A model generated the notes under the pieces. The model ran no database searches and was not told the DNA's origin. It saw only the letters and a program-made list of their open reading frames with translations. A program made the translations under genes and the position numbers. 64,000 nucleotides of DNA, taken from contig NZ_JAIQDI010000001.1 of assembly GCF_020034665.1 (NCBI RefSeq), forward strand, positions 186,001-250,000, read 5' to 3'. This DNA comes from Niabella beijingensis (GTDB lineage Bacteria; Bacteroidota; Bacteroidia; Chitinophagales; Chitinophagaceae). How positions within the stretch are numbered: position 1 is the first letter of the stretch; every line of letters starts with the position of its first letter. Below, one piece after another: positions 28,701 to 36,308 of the stretch.

Positions 28701-28890
28701 TGAAACCACAAAAGACGCCAGCACCAATTTCTTTTTCGGATACCTGCCTAAAGGAACTTATGTATTCGAATACAGTCTGTTTGCAACAGTTGCCGGAAAT
28801 TTCAGCAATGGCATTACCAGTATCCAGTGCATGTACGCCCCCGAGTTTACCGCACACAGCGAGGGCGGCAGGGTTACCGTAATAAAGTAA
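22741..28890 (+). CDS. Bacterial alpha-2-macroglobulin with an internal TonB-box-like segment
   Basis: A 2,049-residue exported protein. Residues 1-24 are a signal peptide (AFMKSNAQ end). The first 500 residues are helical with TPR-like character. Macroglobulin domains follow, with the MG2 signature RSLYRPGQTVYFKG at about 606-619. A thioester motif CAEQ (Cys1497) sits in EYPYECAEQTWNRYY and is followed by the helical thioester domain and the C-terminal receptor-like domains. A2Ms trap attacking proteases by thioester chemistry; the bait region is probably near 1180-1260. There, residues 1191-1205 read LEEVVTVGYGAQKKN, identical in form to the SusC TonB box. No PbpC neighbour. No lipobox was seen. 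Confidence 0.92.
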   Translation: MKFLSSRTILLLIILVAFMKSNAQTIKNYEADWKTVEDHINKGLPASALATVKDIYAKATADHQEAQQVKALIYMNQLQDENRENNELTSITELEKTIKGNKGTVAALLNSYLAGVYQQYFNRNRYKLYDRTNTTGFEKSDPATWTIDDFTQKISSLYLESLKEEALLRQVRLENYDALIEKGNMRYLRPTLYDLLAFRALNYFKSSERSVTRPAYAFTISQDSAFAPAAVFAAARFETRDSLSLSFKALQLYQKLVAFHLQDARPDALIDADISRIQFVYQNAVHPGKEALYYKALQAIAEKYPSEPVAQQASFLMAQWHYSQAQLPVNSKNPENRDMMKARALLEPIAGRPEKSEGSANAYNLLQQIQQPEFSFQMEKVTLPDAPFRVLVSYRNVPVVYLRAIKATAALKAAVKDRSGKEKYWNQLAAATPVNEWQQALPAADDYKPHTAEIKADRLPAGEYYIVTSLNKNFSQEKNILTFQLVYVSGISYVNNKNDFFVLDRNSGQPLPAANVTIWQKEYDYKSSSYRNTEIGEAVTDRNGHFVFKTTTSAAKAKIRNNGNYLLDITYRDERFFMDEEYYGYYYYNDYQAESRKKTTSIFLFTDRSLYRPGQTVYFKGIAVNYDPSEKRSSVLAGLKTTATLYDANRQKVTDLDVTTNEFGSFNGSFRLPEGGLNGNFSISTPQGTASFKMEEYKRPTFLTDFEKMKGTYKLNEVIKVPGIAKAYAGNAVDGAKVSFRVVREARFPYPWIFSRYWWPVNQQQTEMTHGETVTDAEGRFTVTFTALPDLTIDPKMEPVFDYKIYADVTDINGEVRSGEKRISVGYKSLLIKAAIPERLTTEQLKTLHIRTENMAGEFEKADIRVAVTRLKPEPRLLRSRLWEQPDQFVMTKEAYISSFPNDIYKNEQEPASWPKDKEVLAQTGPTDSTGQFILTGAPEPGYYAVTIITKDKDGNEVKDIKYAEVYKADQKQPAFPQYLWTTGPGAIEPGEKTMIRIGSAAPDVFLVQGLTKEKTAYTYMPLNKEIKQFEFGATEADRGGYKVSYMFVKNNRFFSNDNNIPVPWSNKELKITYETFRDKTLPGAEEKWSMQFSGYKGDKVAAELLASMYDASLDQFYPHQWQLPSVWTTRYNYSNWNTGVNFTTVQALTKRTIPSDYRSFDKRYDWILGSGMADGWGGSIGGLATRDAALEEVVTVGYGAQKKNAVTQSASRLRGVAAAAPPEGVEPAPKGIIEVNDQATNQPAPQEAPAQGPETRIRKNFNETAFFFPDLKTDEKGNIRFSFTMPEALTRWKFQALAHTKELAFGYSSKEIVTQKELMVQPNMLRFLREGDKMEFSSKVVNLSSKEVTGIATLQLFDAATGEAVDGWFKNAIPQQYFTIAAGQSQAVAFPAEIPYQFSKPVNWRIIAKVTSNDAAALSDGEENALPVLTNRMLVTETLPLQLRGFGSKKFSFDKLLKSGGSETLTTQALTVEYTSNPAWYAVQALPYMMEYPYECAEQTWNRYYANSLATLIANSSPKIKQVFDSWKTQDTAALLGNLQKNQELKAVLLEETPWVLQAQSETQQKKNIALLFDLVRMSRELNTAYDKLSQLQSPNGGFVWFKGGRDDRYMTQYIVTGIGHLKKINAIEKTQTQKLDNIINRAIPYLDGKIKEEYEELIRSKTKLGEYVPSYYVIQYLYMRSFFSNIRVAPGAQKAMAYFTDRATRTWTQANKYMQGMTALALHRKGDAATPNAILKSLQETAINNEELGMYYKDAARSWWWYQAPIERQALIIEAFEEIAKDKKTADDLRTWLLKNKQTNNWESTKATAEACYALLLQGTQWLTITPEVTIDLGGLKVESALEKTSAGTGYFKKTIPGEKVRPAMGAVTVSVAAPAGTPATGNTLPTWGSLYWQYFEDLDKISFAETPLKLSKKLFVETNSDRGPVLTPIATGGTVKAGDKIKVRVELRVDRDMEYVHMKDMRASGFEPVNVLSSYKWQGGLGYYETTKDASTNFFFGYLPKGTYVFEYSLFATVAGNFSNGITSIQCMYAPEFTAHSEGGRVTVIK

Positions 28891-28920
28891 ATGGTGAAAA
28901 GTACAAGTAAAATATACTCG

Positions 28921-28955
28921 AAAGAAGACCCCAATCCGGAAGACTTCTTTTATCT
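28921..28955 (+). terminator. Probable terminator of the alpha-2-macroglobulin gene
   Basis: A 7-bp perfect stem (28921-28927 with 28944-28950) with a 16-nt loop and a short T-rich end, 30 bp after the stop codon. The loop is long, so this is a moderate call. Confidence 0.45.
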
Positions 28956-28977
28956 GTAACAAGTACAAACCGGCTCT

Positions 28978-29367
28978 ATGTTATCATTAAAAAGGCTCCA
29001 TCATATTGCCATTATCTGCAGCGATTACGAACGCTCTAAAACATTTTATACAGAAGTCCTGGGGTTTAAGGTCCTGCAGGAAGTATACCGGGAAGAGCGT
29101 GCTTCGTACAAACTGGACCTGTCATTGAACGACCGCTACCTTATCGAATTATTTTCCTTCCCGGATCCGCCGCTACGCCGCACCAGACCCGAAGCCACCG
29201 GTTTGCGGCATATCGCTTTTGAAGTGGAGGATATTACAGCTTCGATCCGGGAGCTGCAGGCAAAAAATATAACGGCCGAGCCCCTCCGTATTGATGAATA
29301 CACCGGTAAAAAATTCACTTTCTTTTTTGACCCCGATGGCCTGCCGATCGAGTTGTATGAGCGATAG
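28978..29367 (+). CDS. VOC-family metalloprotein (YaeR/GloA2-like glyoxalase homologue)
   Basis: A 129-residue single-domain member of the vicinal oxygen chelate superfamily, close to the SMU1112c/YaeR group. Probable metal ligands are His8 (LKRLHHIAI), Glu in YLIELFSF, His in GLRHIAFEV and Glu in LPIELYER. YaeR proteins are glyoxalase I-like but their substrate is unsettled. It starts 87 bp after the A2M stop, with a weak hairpin between, so it is probably transcribed separately. Confidence 0.9.
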   Translation: MLSLKRLHHIAIICSDYERSKTFYTEVLGFKVLQEVYREERASYKLDLSLNDRYLIELFSFPDPPLRRTRPEATGLRHIAFEVEDITASIRELQAKNITAEPLRIDEYTGKKFTFFFDPDGLPIELYER

Positions 29368-29387
29368 CTTACAAAGTGCGTTTCCCC

Positions 29388-29395
29388 TATCTTTG
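29388..29395 (+). promoter_or_regulatory. -7 promoter element (TATCTTTG)
   Basis: Exact TAnnTTTG match 19 nt before the ATG at 29415 and just after the VOC gene. It decides the start of the next gene. Confidence 0.6.
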
Positions 29396-29414
29396 CCGCA
29401 CAAAACAAACCGTT

Positions 29415-30092
29415 ATGAGAAAAGAATGGACCTTACTTCTGTTGCTAATCACCACTGTTGTGCAAGCACAGTACCCGATCTTGCAGAAAGCAGGCTATAA
29501 ACCGGGCCTCTACAGGAATTTCGAAGAATTCAGGGATAATAATCCGTCGTTGCCTCTTTCATACAAGGTAATTACCGATGACATCAGCATTTCCCTTTTC
29601 AACAACCGGCCACAACGTCTTTACGGGCTGGAGGTCGGAAAAAAAGAAGGCAAGAAGATCGGGCCGGTGTTTGGCTTTTGTGACGGCACTGCTATTTATA
29701 TATGGGTACGTTCCTATAAAAGAGGCGCTTTTTCTTCATTCTCCAGTGATATCATCGGGCCAAAAACGCGTTTTACCAAGTTGCTGCTATTGGATACGCT
29801 TAGCTATTTCGAAGATATAGGCGTGGTGCAATCCTTTGGAGCTCCGATGATGGGGGCAAACGGGATGGCGTACGGGGGGCAAAGCCGCACGTTATACCAG
29901 CGGGGCAATCTGCTGGACCTGAGGACCGGCGGTATGACCGAACTGACAAAAGGCATTCTAAGAGAGCTGCTGCAAAAAGATCCCGAACTGTCCGCTATCT
30001 TTGAGAAAGAATCCGGCAAACGAAGAAAACTGGGAGAATACCTGATGTATTATTTAGAACGGAGAAAAGGTTCCCGGGCGCTTCCACGATAA
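29415..30092 (+). CDS. Exported protein of unknown function
   Basis: A 225-residue protein with an N-terminal signal peptide (LLLLLITTVVQAQ) and a soluble, mixed alpha/beta body without cysteine pairs or known motifs. Conserved-looking features are the phrase EFRDNNPSLP near the mature N-terminus, a basic GKKEGKKIG patch and a hydrophobic GTAIYIWVRSYKRG stretch. I do not recognise the family; the mix resembles other Bacteroidota exported proteins of unknown role. Start chosen by the TATCTTTG element, since the frame extends 39 bp upstream over the promoter. The next gene is 50 bp downstream on the same strand. Confidence 0.8.
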   Translation: MRKEWTLLLLLITTVVQAQYPILQKAGYKPGLYRNFEEFRDNNPSLPLSYKVITDDISISLFNNRPQRLYGLEVGKKEGKKIGPVFGFCDGTAIYIWVRSYKRGAFSSFSSDIIGPKTRFTKLLLLDTLSYFEDIGVVQSFGAPMMGANGMAYGGQSRTLYQRGNLLDLRTGGMTELTKGILRELLQKDPELSAIFEKESGKRRKLGEYLMYYLERRKGSRALPR

Positions 30093-30142
30093 ACCGGCCG
30101 GAAGATATAAAGTAGTTATTAATTTTACATACAATAAAATAG

Positions 30143-30670
30143 ATGCGAAAGTTATACCTGCTGATCACATTGCTGAGTTTTGCTTGTGCAGTAAAAGCAC
30201 AGACCATCAAAGTCAATGCAGGTCCGGAACTGCTCCGGTCCTTCAATCATGACATGCCGTTCTGGGGCGCCGGTGCTTCAGTACAGGGTGAAGTGTGGGT
30301 AAAAGAGCGCCTGGGCCTGGGTCTGAATACCGGCTTCCTGCGATTCGCCAGCACCCGGCCGCTGATCCCATCGGGAACAATACGATATAATGCCATTCCT
30401 GTATTGGCCGTGATCAAATACCCACTGCCTCTTATCAAAAACCTGTACGGACAGGATGCCATGGGTTATACTTTTGCTACTGATGTGCACTTTATAAAGG
30501 ATGGGAAAAAGATACCGGGTGGCTTTACCTATTATTTTTCCCTGGGATATGAATTTGCAACCCACTTTGATGTCACCGTAAAAGTAGGTCGCTCCCGGTT
30601 CGAGAAAAAAGACCGCCCTGCCAATGTGAATGAACATAACCTCGGGTTAAAACTGGCCTATATTTTTTAA
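30143..30670 (+). CDS. Outer-membrane beta-barrel-like exported protein
   Basis: A 175-residue protein with a signal peptide ending in KAQ and a body of amphipathic strands alternating with short turns. It ends in a strand with an aromatic C-terminal residue (LAYIF), the form of small outer-membrane barrels. A short linker GQDAMGYT and the final AYIF suggest an 8-stranded barrel, but no motif proves it. It probably lies in one unit with the preceding gene; function unknown. Confidence 0.72.
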   Translation: MRKLYLLITLLSFACAVKAQTIKVNAGPELLRSFNHDMPFWGAGASVQGEVWVKERLGLGLNTGFLRFASTRPLIPSGTIRYNAIPVLAVIKYPLPLIKNLYGQDAMGYTFATDVHFIKDGKKIPGGFTYYFSLGYEFATHFDVTVKVGRSRFEKKDRPANVNEHNLGLKLAYIF

Positions 30671-30720
30671 CTCCACCACTGGCAGGTGGATGAAAAACTG
30701 CTTTTATTTAATAATAAAAA

Positions 30721-31554
30721 ATGGATATAAATCTGTACAAAGAAGAGATCCTGCAGATAAAACAGCAATATTCCAGCTATCAGCTTACTGATGAACAGGC
30801 AGTACGTATCTGGAAACATTACAATGCAACAGCCTCCATTTCCGCTGAAAACTGGTTAACAAAATGGGAGCAATACGACTATGATCATCACATATTCAAA
30901 AAAATTCTTGACGCAGAGCAGTTTGCGCTTTATCAGAAAAAACGTACCGCTGATATAGAGCACACCATTGCTTTCTTAAAGCAGCAAGATGAAAAAATAA
31001 AACCCAATATAGACTATCAACAAGAACTCCTGACCTATTATGCCGACATATACATTCCGCAACTACTACAGGTAACACTGAAATACCCGTTGCCTTTCAA
31101 TGAGTACAGATCAAAAATTCATTTTATCAAAGAGGAGTACAGGTCTTTCCTGAATGAATCGAAACGTATGACGGCTATTCAGCATTTCAGAAATTACCGC
31201 AGCTATAGCCCGGATCTTTTTCAATTGCACATGCTCGATGTGCAATTGTTGCATGTGATGCCTAATTATCAGAAATTTAATGTGGCAGCCGATACTCCCA
31301 CACAGGCGGCGCTGCAATTTACGCTAGAGAAAGCGGCTCCTTACTGGACGAGTTTCATTGATTTTTTTAACGATATGGAAGCAGAGGAACTGAAAATAAA
31401 AAAGTCGGCTGCTCTCAGATTCTTTGGGAAAACGGAGATCAACGGCTGGCATGTGGAAAAGCCTGCCATATCTGAAATAGAATATAAAAATCAGCAACTA
31501 TTTCTTTTACTGATGGCAGAAAAGAGCAGCTATAACCGGGAGATTGACGATTAA
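30721..31554 (+). CDS. Helical protein of unknown function
   Basis: A 277-residue protein without signal peptide or membrane segment, rich in Glu, Lys, Tyr and Gln and predicted almost entirely helical. No domain is recognised. Segments that stand out are KWEQYDYDHHIF near residue 50 and the aromatic YTSF/FFNDMEAEE stretch near residue 220. It is probably cytoplasmic. A separate gene, 50 bp after the barrel-like protein. Confidence 0.7.
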   Translation: MDINLYKEEILQIKQQYSSYQLTDEQAVRIWKHYNATASISAENWLTKWEQYDYDHHIFKKILDAEQFALYQKKRTADIEHTIAFLKQQDEKIKPNIDYQQELLTYYADIYIPQLLQVTLKYPLPFNEYRSKIHFIKEEYRSFLNESKRMTAIQHFRNYRSYSPDLFQLHMLDVQLLHVMPNYQKFNVAADTPTQAALQFTLEKAAPYWTSFIDFFNDMEAEELKIKKSAALRFFGKTEINGWHVEKPAISEIEYKNQQLFLLLMAEKSSYNREIDD

Positions 31555-31633
31555 TATCAAAGGGACCTTGCTGCCTTCCTTGTCTCACAGGGTTACTTAT
31601 TTAACATTATGAAATAAAGGCATAAAGCATTCC

Positions 31634-32146
31634 GTGTCAAAAACAGCAAAACGCTTCACCCTTCTTTTATTCGTTACCCTGCTGACCAGTCTGGCGGCAA
31701 CAACACTCCTGTTGATGTTCCTTCTTTCGCAACGTCCTCCAGACCACAATACTATCCGCTGCGATTTCTCAGGTCTGCTATTTGGGATAGGATGGGGTGT
31801 TATCATTCTGCTCACCCTCAGCACCACAACCGTCTATCTGAACCTTTATAAAAAGATCCGGACCCGCCGCTGGCTGTCGCTGCTCAGTTTTTTCCTGCTG
31901 CCGCTGCCTACCGCCGCTGTGCTGCTGGCGTTAATGGGCGCTATTACGGAAAGTCTCAAGGAATATGCAGCTATTTTTCTGCCTTATCTTTTTATCCTGT
32001 GTATCCTGTATCACCGGTTCCGGAGAGTAGTTTCGATCCGAGCTGCAAAGTATTTTAATCTATCTGTTGCCTTTTTTCAAATTCACCAGGTATCAGTCTA
32101 TTGTCTTTTCCTTGCTCACATTGAAATCCACATTCATACATCATAA
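31634..32146 (+). CDS. Small membrane protein, possibly with an altered C-terminus
   Basis: A 170-residue protein with GTG start and about four hydrophobic segments (residues 8-32, 47-68, 82-100, 110-128). No family recognised. After about residue 135 base composition drops sharply in G+C and the residues become a His-, Phe- and Ile-rich run (VSVYCLFLAHIEIHIH) unlike the rest. This suggests that the native C-terminus was replaced or lost where the AT-rich segment carrying the DUF2971 gene was inserted. Confidence is moderate for the gene and low for its last 35 residues. Confidence 0.6.
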   Translation: MSKTAKRFTLLLFVTLLTSLAATTLLLMFLLSQRPPDHNTIRCDFSGLLFGIGWGVIILLTLSTTTVYLNLYKKIRTRRWLSLLSFFLLPLPTAAVLLALMGAITESLKEYAAIFLPYLFILCILYHRFRRVVSIRAAKYFNLSVAFFQIHQVSVYCLFLAHIEIHIHTS

Positions 32147-32188
32147 AAGAAGCTCATACTTCAGTTTTACAGAGATACACCATTTAAT

Positions 32189-33055
32189 TCATCTATATGA
32201 AGCTTTTGATTTAACAACCTGTACATTCCCAATCCCAACAGTTTCCAAAAAAACTGAAATAGCTGTTTCCCTTGAGTCATTTTTAGGTCCAATATAAACC
32301 TTCGTTATCGGATTAACTTCACCCCCATTGGTAAAGTTTATATCGATATATGGTATAGGTAAATTTTGAGCCATTCTAAATTTAACTAGTTCTCCTGTTT
32401 TTTCATCCCCGAAATAAGTACCACCGTTATCCACTAATTTCAGAAATCTGTTGCTTGGAACAAAATTCAATAGATGTAGTAATCTAATCTCCAATTCTTC
32501 AGCAAAGGCCGGATTCTTATACGCAGCTAGATCTACGGCCAAAGTAGCACACGCTCGAAAAAAATCTGCACCATACTTGTCATTCTGATTTTCAAAACAC
32601 TCCACTTCATGAATGGCCTTAAGCATAGCGATTGTTTCTTTAATTTGCTTCTTTTCGTCATATAGTACTTTCAGTGGGCGTACAGGAAGTCGCAAAACGT
32701 CACTCGCCTTGAATCCAATACAGTACCCATTTCCATCATTGGAATATGCCCTCCATTGACTCAAAATGTCAGGTTTGAGGGAAAAACAGCTGGCTAGAAT
32801 ATTCGTCTTTAGGCTTGACGCCTTAATAATAGAATCAATCCTCTCCAAAAAACCTTCCTCAACTTGGTTTACAACTTGATTAGCTGCCTTCTCCCAAATC
32901 GAATACCCCCAGTGAATTTCCAAAAAATCGTTCATTGAGAACAGATCACTCAGTCTAATAGTTTTATTTACACAAATAGAATGAAATGTGTCAGATGTAC
33001 AATAGTGATATATCAGTTCATTCTTCTTCGGCTTGTATTCTCTTGAAATCAACAT
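32189..33055 (-). CDS. DUF2971 domain protein
   Basis: A 288-residue protein of the DUF2971 family. The typical start LIYHYCTSDTFHSI, the central LSQWRAYSNDGNGYCIGF and the AEELEIRLLH segment are present. The family has no known enzyme activity; it is found mostly in accessory and defence-type regions. The gene is much more AT-rich than its neighbours and so probably acquired. No obvious partner gene is linked. Confidence 0.85.
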   Translation of the reverse strand: MLISREYKPKKNELIYHYCTSDTFHSICVNKTIRLSDLFSMNDFLEIHWGYSIWEKAANQVVNQVEEGFLERIDSIIKASSLKTNILASCFSLKPDILSQWRAYSNDGNGYCIGFKASDVLRLPVRPLKVLYDEKKQIKETIAMLKAIHEVECFENQNDKYGADFFRACATLAVDLAAYKNPAFAEELEIRLLHLLNFVPSNRFLKLVDNGGTYFGDEKTGELVKFRMAQNLPIPYIDINFTNGGEVNPITKVYIGPKNDSRETAISVFLETVGIGNVQVVKSKASYR

Positions 33056-33220
33056 AAGTATTTACCGCTTTTAATTAAATCACTATTTTATTAAACTCCA
33101 TAAGAGGCGTGTTATAAGAATTTCCAATAGTTCTAGTACTATTTTAACCTTCTCATTTACTCGTTCATACTGACAATAACTAATTTAAAAGCCACTATTT
33201 GCACCTTCATTTATTAGTAC

Positions 33221-33985
33221 TTAACTGAGTAGCCTTATATTTTTCCAGGTTGTGATCGCCCAGTCCTGGTCCTGGGGTTCGTCAAAGTACAGCGCTATTT
33301 GGATCACCTGGTTGTCAATGATCGAAAAGCCATAGATCACATCATAGGATTTAGAACCGTCAGATTCTTTTATCAGGTAACCTGTCCGGAAGACCGTTGC
33401 GTCGGAAAAATCAAATATATTGACAGTAGCTGCCTTGTTCTGATCGCGATTGTTTATAAGATTATTGTGCTCCTGGTATAATTGTTCCTTGTTTTTATTC
33501 GCATCATTCCAGATCGTAAGCCGTACCGACTTATCCCCTGTCGTATACAACAGATCACCGCTATCCTCTATTTTACGCTCAAAAAGGTTATTGATTTGGA
33601 TGGTCCATTTTTCTGTAAGCCGGTGTGTAACCATAAAATCATCTTCCAGCTTATAGTCGGTTACCTTATACCAGTCCGATTGATCACCCGCCCGCTCGTA
33701 CACCGAGCCAATACCTTTTAACAGGATCGTTTCTATCGATGGATCAATAGCAAGAATGGTCGACGGGTTATAGATCCCCGAATTTTGGGGATCATCGAGG
33801 TATGCATCTGTTTCCATTCCGGTAAAGATGCGCCAGCCGCTGTCTTCCGGACGGATGCGCTTTTCCCGGTACATAAACCGGGGTTTTATCTTTTTGTCCA
33901 CTACCATTTTTGAGACCATCAGTCCTCCGATGGGCGGGAAATCGTCAAAGGTTTTTGTGGTGGTCTTTTTCTTAAAGAATTTCAC
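33221..33985 (-). CDS. DUF2185 (Imm33-like) domain protein
   Basis: A 254-residue protein. Residues about 18-95 match DUF2185, a family that includes immunity protein Imm33 (GLMVSKMVVD, FMYREKR, EDSGWRIFTGMETDAYLDD, GIYNPSTIL). The remaining 150 residues form a second, unrecognised alpha/beta domain with no signal peptide. By analogy it may neutralise a polymorphic toxin, but no toxin gene is present nearby. It lies 36 bp downstream of the DUF2625 gene on the same strand and may share a transcript with it. Confidence 0.82.
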   Translation of the reverse strand: MKFFKKKTTTKTFDDFPPIGGLMVSKMVVDKKIKPRFMYREKRIRPEDSGWRIFTGMETDAYLDDPQNSGIYNPSTILAIDPSIETILLKGIGSVYERAGDQSDWYKVTDYKLEDDFMVTHRLTEKWTIQINNLFERKIEDSGDLLYTTGDKSVRLTIWNDANKNKEQLYQEHNNLINNRDQNKAATVNIFDFSDATVFRTGYLIKESDGSKSYDVIYGFSIIDNQVIQIALYFDEPQDQDWAITTWKNIRLLS

Positions 33986-34021
33986 AGGATTTCATTTATA
34001 ACTTTTAACAGCTCAACGGAA

Positions 34022-34783
34022 CTACTTATCCAGCCCCAGTTGTTTCCGGAAGTCGATGTTCAGATGATATTGTTCTTCAATCGGTATTATCTTCCTTGAA
34101 TTTTTGTTGATCTCCTTACCTTCCTTTGACCATAAGAAGGGATAAAAATTAAACACCTTATCTCCCTCCAGTTTCAGCACCTCACTCCGCCAGTCCGTCC
34201 AGCGGTTGCCTTCATAAAACCGCTCCAGGTCACTATTAAAACAAAAATTCAGGAACTCGGTATAGGAGATGCCCAGTGGCTCATACTCCAGGTTATCCGG
34301 TGAGAAATAATAGATCTTGCCCGCATCCTCACCCAGTGCTCCTCCGTTCAGCAGGAAAAACCCGCCGATGGCATCATCCGCTATCAATAAAAAGGAAGGG
34401 GCTGCACCGTAATCCTTAAAAGCTTTGCCTTTGTTCCAGTCAGGCAGGCTGCGACTGAGCTTTTCACTACCGGAACCCAGGATCCGGATCCAGCCGTCGT
34501 CGATCAGCAATCCGCCTGTTTCATAAACAACTGCTCCCATGGGAGACCGGGTGGTCACCTGCACTTTAAACAGGGCGTCTTTGGCTTTGACCGAATCCAC
34601 CGGTAACACTTCCACTTTGTTCGTTGCATTTTTGATCCAGTCCTGCAACAGGGGCCAGGACGGATCCGTGGTATTTATAAGTTCATCAATGGGTCGCATA
34701 TTTTTTTGAGCGGTTGTTTTTAAAGAGAACATCATTATTGTTATCCCCAACAAAAGCTTTGCTATATTACGCGTTTTTCTCAT
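34022..34783 (-). CDS. Exported DUF2625 family protein
   Basis: A 253-residue protein with a signal peptide (FSLKTTAQ end) followed by the DUF2625 core: MRPIDELINTTDPSWPLL, VTTRSPMGAVVYETGG, DGWIRILGSG, NKGKAFKDYGAAPSFLLIADDA and GDAG-type turns. DUF2625 members are mostly cytoplasmic in Proteobacteria; here an export signal has been added. Function is unknown; the family lies in the SUKH-related neighbourhood of immunity proteins. First of two genes with the DUF2185 protein. Confidence 0.87.
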   Translation of the reverse strand: MRKTRNIAKLLLGITIMMFSLKTTAQKNMRPIDELINTTDPSWPLLQDWIKNATNKVEVLPVDSVKAKDALFKVQVTTRSPMGAVVYETGGLLIDDGWIRILGSGSEKLSRSLPDWNKGKAFKDYGAAPSFLLIADDAIGGFFLLNGGALGEDAGKIYYFSPDNLEYEPLGISYTEFLNFCFNSDLERFYEGNRWTDWRSEVLKLEGDKVFNFYPFLWSKEGKEINKNSRKIIPIEEQYHLNIDFRKQLGLDK

Positions 34784-35037
34784 AAGGAGTGCAAAACTGT
34801 ATTTATTATTTAATTATTTTTTATGCTCGATAATGACGCTAAAATAACTTATGTATGCTGTTAAAAAATATCCAGAAGACCTTGCAGCATCAATAATTAC
34901 ATGTGGAACAGTGATGTACCCTGGGTTCCCTCGTCTCACTAAACGGATCTATTCCGCCCCTGAAGTGTGCGACGCAACCGGGCCCAATAGCAGTGCTGCA
35001 GCCGGGTCCATAATTACCCTGGTTAATAAAAAAACAA

Positions 35038-36057
35038 TCACTTATCGGTGCTGCCTCTTATCACCAGCGCACCTTTGCAAATCGTCATATCCGAATGATG
35101 CACGGGGTATTTTTTACTCAGCAGATCCAGCATGTACCGGCCGGCGATCACGCCGATCTCATAGGGTTGCTGCGCGTAAGAGGTCAATCCCGGTTCAATA
35201 ATGGATGCGGCCGGATCATTCCCAAAACCGGCCACAGCAATTTGCCCCGGGATCCTGATCCCTTTTTGTTTCAGTAACTCGATCAGTTTTACCGCTCCCG
35301 CATCATACACCGTACAAATGCCGTCCGGCGGGCGTTTCAGGCTGAGCCAGCGTTCCAGCGCGGCTGCTACCTGATCATGCAGGAACTTTGTATGCGCCAC
35401 CAGTTCCTTATCAAAAGGGATGCCGTGCTGTTGCAGCGCTACTTTGTAACCATTCACCCGCAGTTTGCTGGCCAGCAATTGCCTTGGTCCTGCCAGCAGT
35501 GCAATGCGTCGTTTTCCCTGTTCGATCAGATGCTGCGTGGTGGTATAAAGCCCGTTAAAATCATCTTCCACCACTTTAGGAATGGGCAGCTCCGGACAGA
35601 TACGCGCAAACGATACCAGCGGATAGCCCTTACCATGCAGGAGCTTGATGTGCTCAAAATCCCTGGTGTCGCGGGTATGGCAAACAATAAACCCATCCAC
35701 GCGACTCAGCATCAGGGCCTTTATATTCTCTTTTTCTTCCAGGGGTGATTCATCCGACTGCGCAATAACGATCCGGTAACCGATGCGGCTTACGGTGTGC
35801 TGAATACCGCTTACAATGGCCGCAAAAAAAGGTTTTTGGATATCCGGTATCACAACTCCAAGCGTGCGCGACTCATTACGGATCAGCCCCAGCGCCAGCA
35901 TATTGGGCTGGTAATCCAGCTCTTTGGCTTTTTTTAGTACCGCTTCTCTCGTTTCCGGGCGGATATTCGTGCTGTTGGTCAATGCACGGGAAACGGTGGA
36001 TTTGGAAATACCCAGTTCCCGGGCTATATCAACAATCGTTACCTGATGATTTTTCAT
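35038..36057 (-). CDS. LacI-family transcriptional regulator of the glycan locus
   Basis: A 339-residue LacI/GalR regulator: the N-terminal helix-turn-helix (VTIVDIARELGISKSTVSRAL) and hinge NMLALGLI are intact, and the periplasmic-binding-protein-like effector domain has normal motifs (VVIPDIQKPFFAAI, VAGFGNDP). It is transcribed divergently from the FAD oxidoreductase that heads the SusCD/GH51 locus, and the gap contains repeated TTGCGG half-sites, so it most likely controls the locus in response to a sugar, perhaps arabinose or an arabinan-derived product. The inducer is inferred only. Confidence 0.93.
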   Translation of the reverse strand: MKNHQVTIVDIARELGISKSTVSRALTNSTNIRPETREAVLKKAKELDYQPNMLALGLIRNESRTLGVVIPDIQKPFFAAIVSGIQHTVSRIGYRIVIAQSDESPLEEKENIKALMLSRVDGFIVCHTRDTRDFEHIKLLHGKGYPLVSFARICPELPIPKVVEDDFNGLYTTTQHLIEQGKRRIALLAGPRQLLASKLRVNGYKVALQQHGIPFDKELVAHTKFLHDQVAAALERWLSLKRPPDGICTVYDAGAVKLIELLKQKGIRIPGQIAVAGFGNDPAASIIEPGLTSYAQQPYEIGVIAGRYMLDLLSKKYPVHHSDMTICKGALVIRGSTDK

Positions 36058-36096
36058 CTATTGCTTTTTTTATTTATTACAGTGGTCATGGCGCGT

Positions 36097-36239
36097 CCGC
36101 AACAACCTGATAATGCAGCAGGGTTCGTTACTCCCGCAATAATCCCCCGCAAAACAACCGGGTTCTCTCCATAAAAACAAAATCATTGGTCTTGCGGAAA
36201 GATACGAAATTGCGGGAACGGTTGCGGGAATGTTCCCGC
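36097..36239. promoter_or_regulatory. Cluster of TTGCGG half-sites with a GCGGGAA-TG-TTCCCGC palindrome
   Basis: Six TTGCGG copies: three on the plus strand (36192-36197, 36210-36215, 36222-36227) and three on the minus strand (36139-36134, 36152-36147, 36102-36097). A perfect 16-bp palindrome lies at 36224-36239. The cluster sits between the divergent LacI regulator and the first gene of the locus. It is the probable operator region; the regulator that binds is inferred from position. Confidence 0.65.
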
Positions 36240-36308
36240 GGAATTTACCGGTCCGATCATTGTTTTATCCAAAAGAGGGTAATAGATTAGCAGAAAATTA
36301 TTTGTCAT

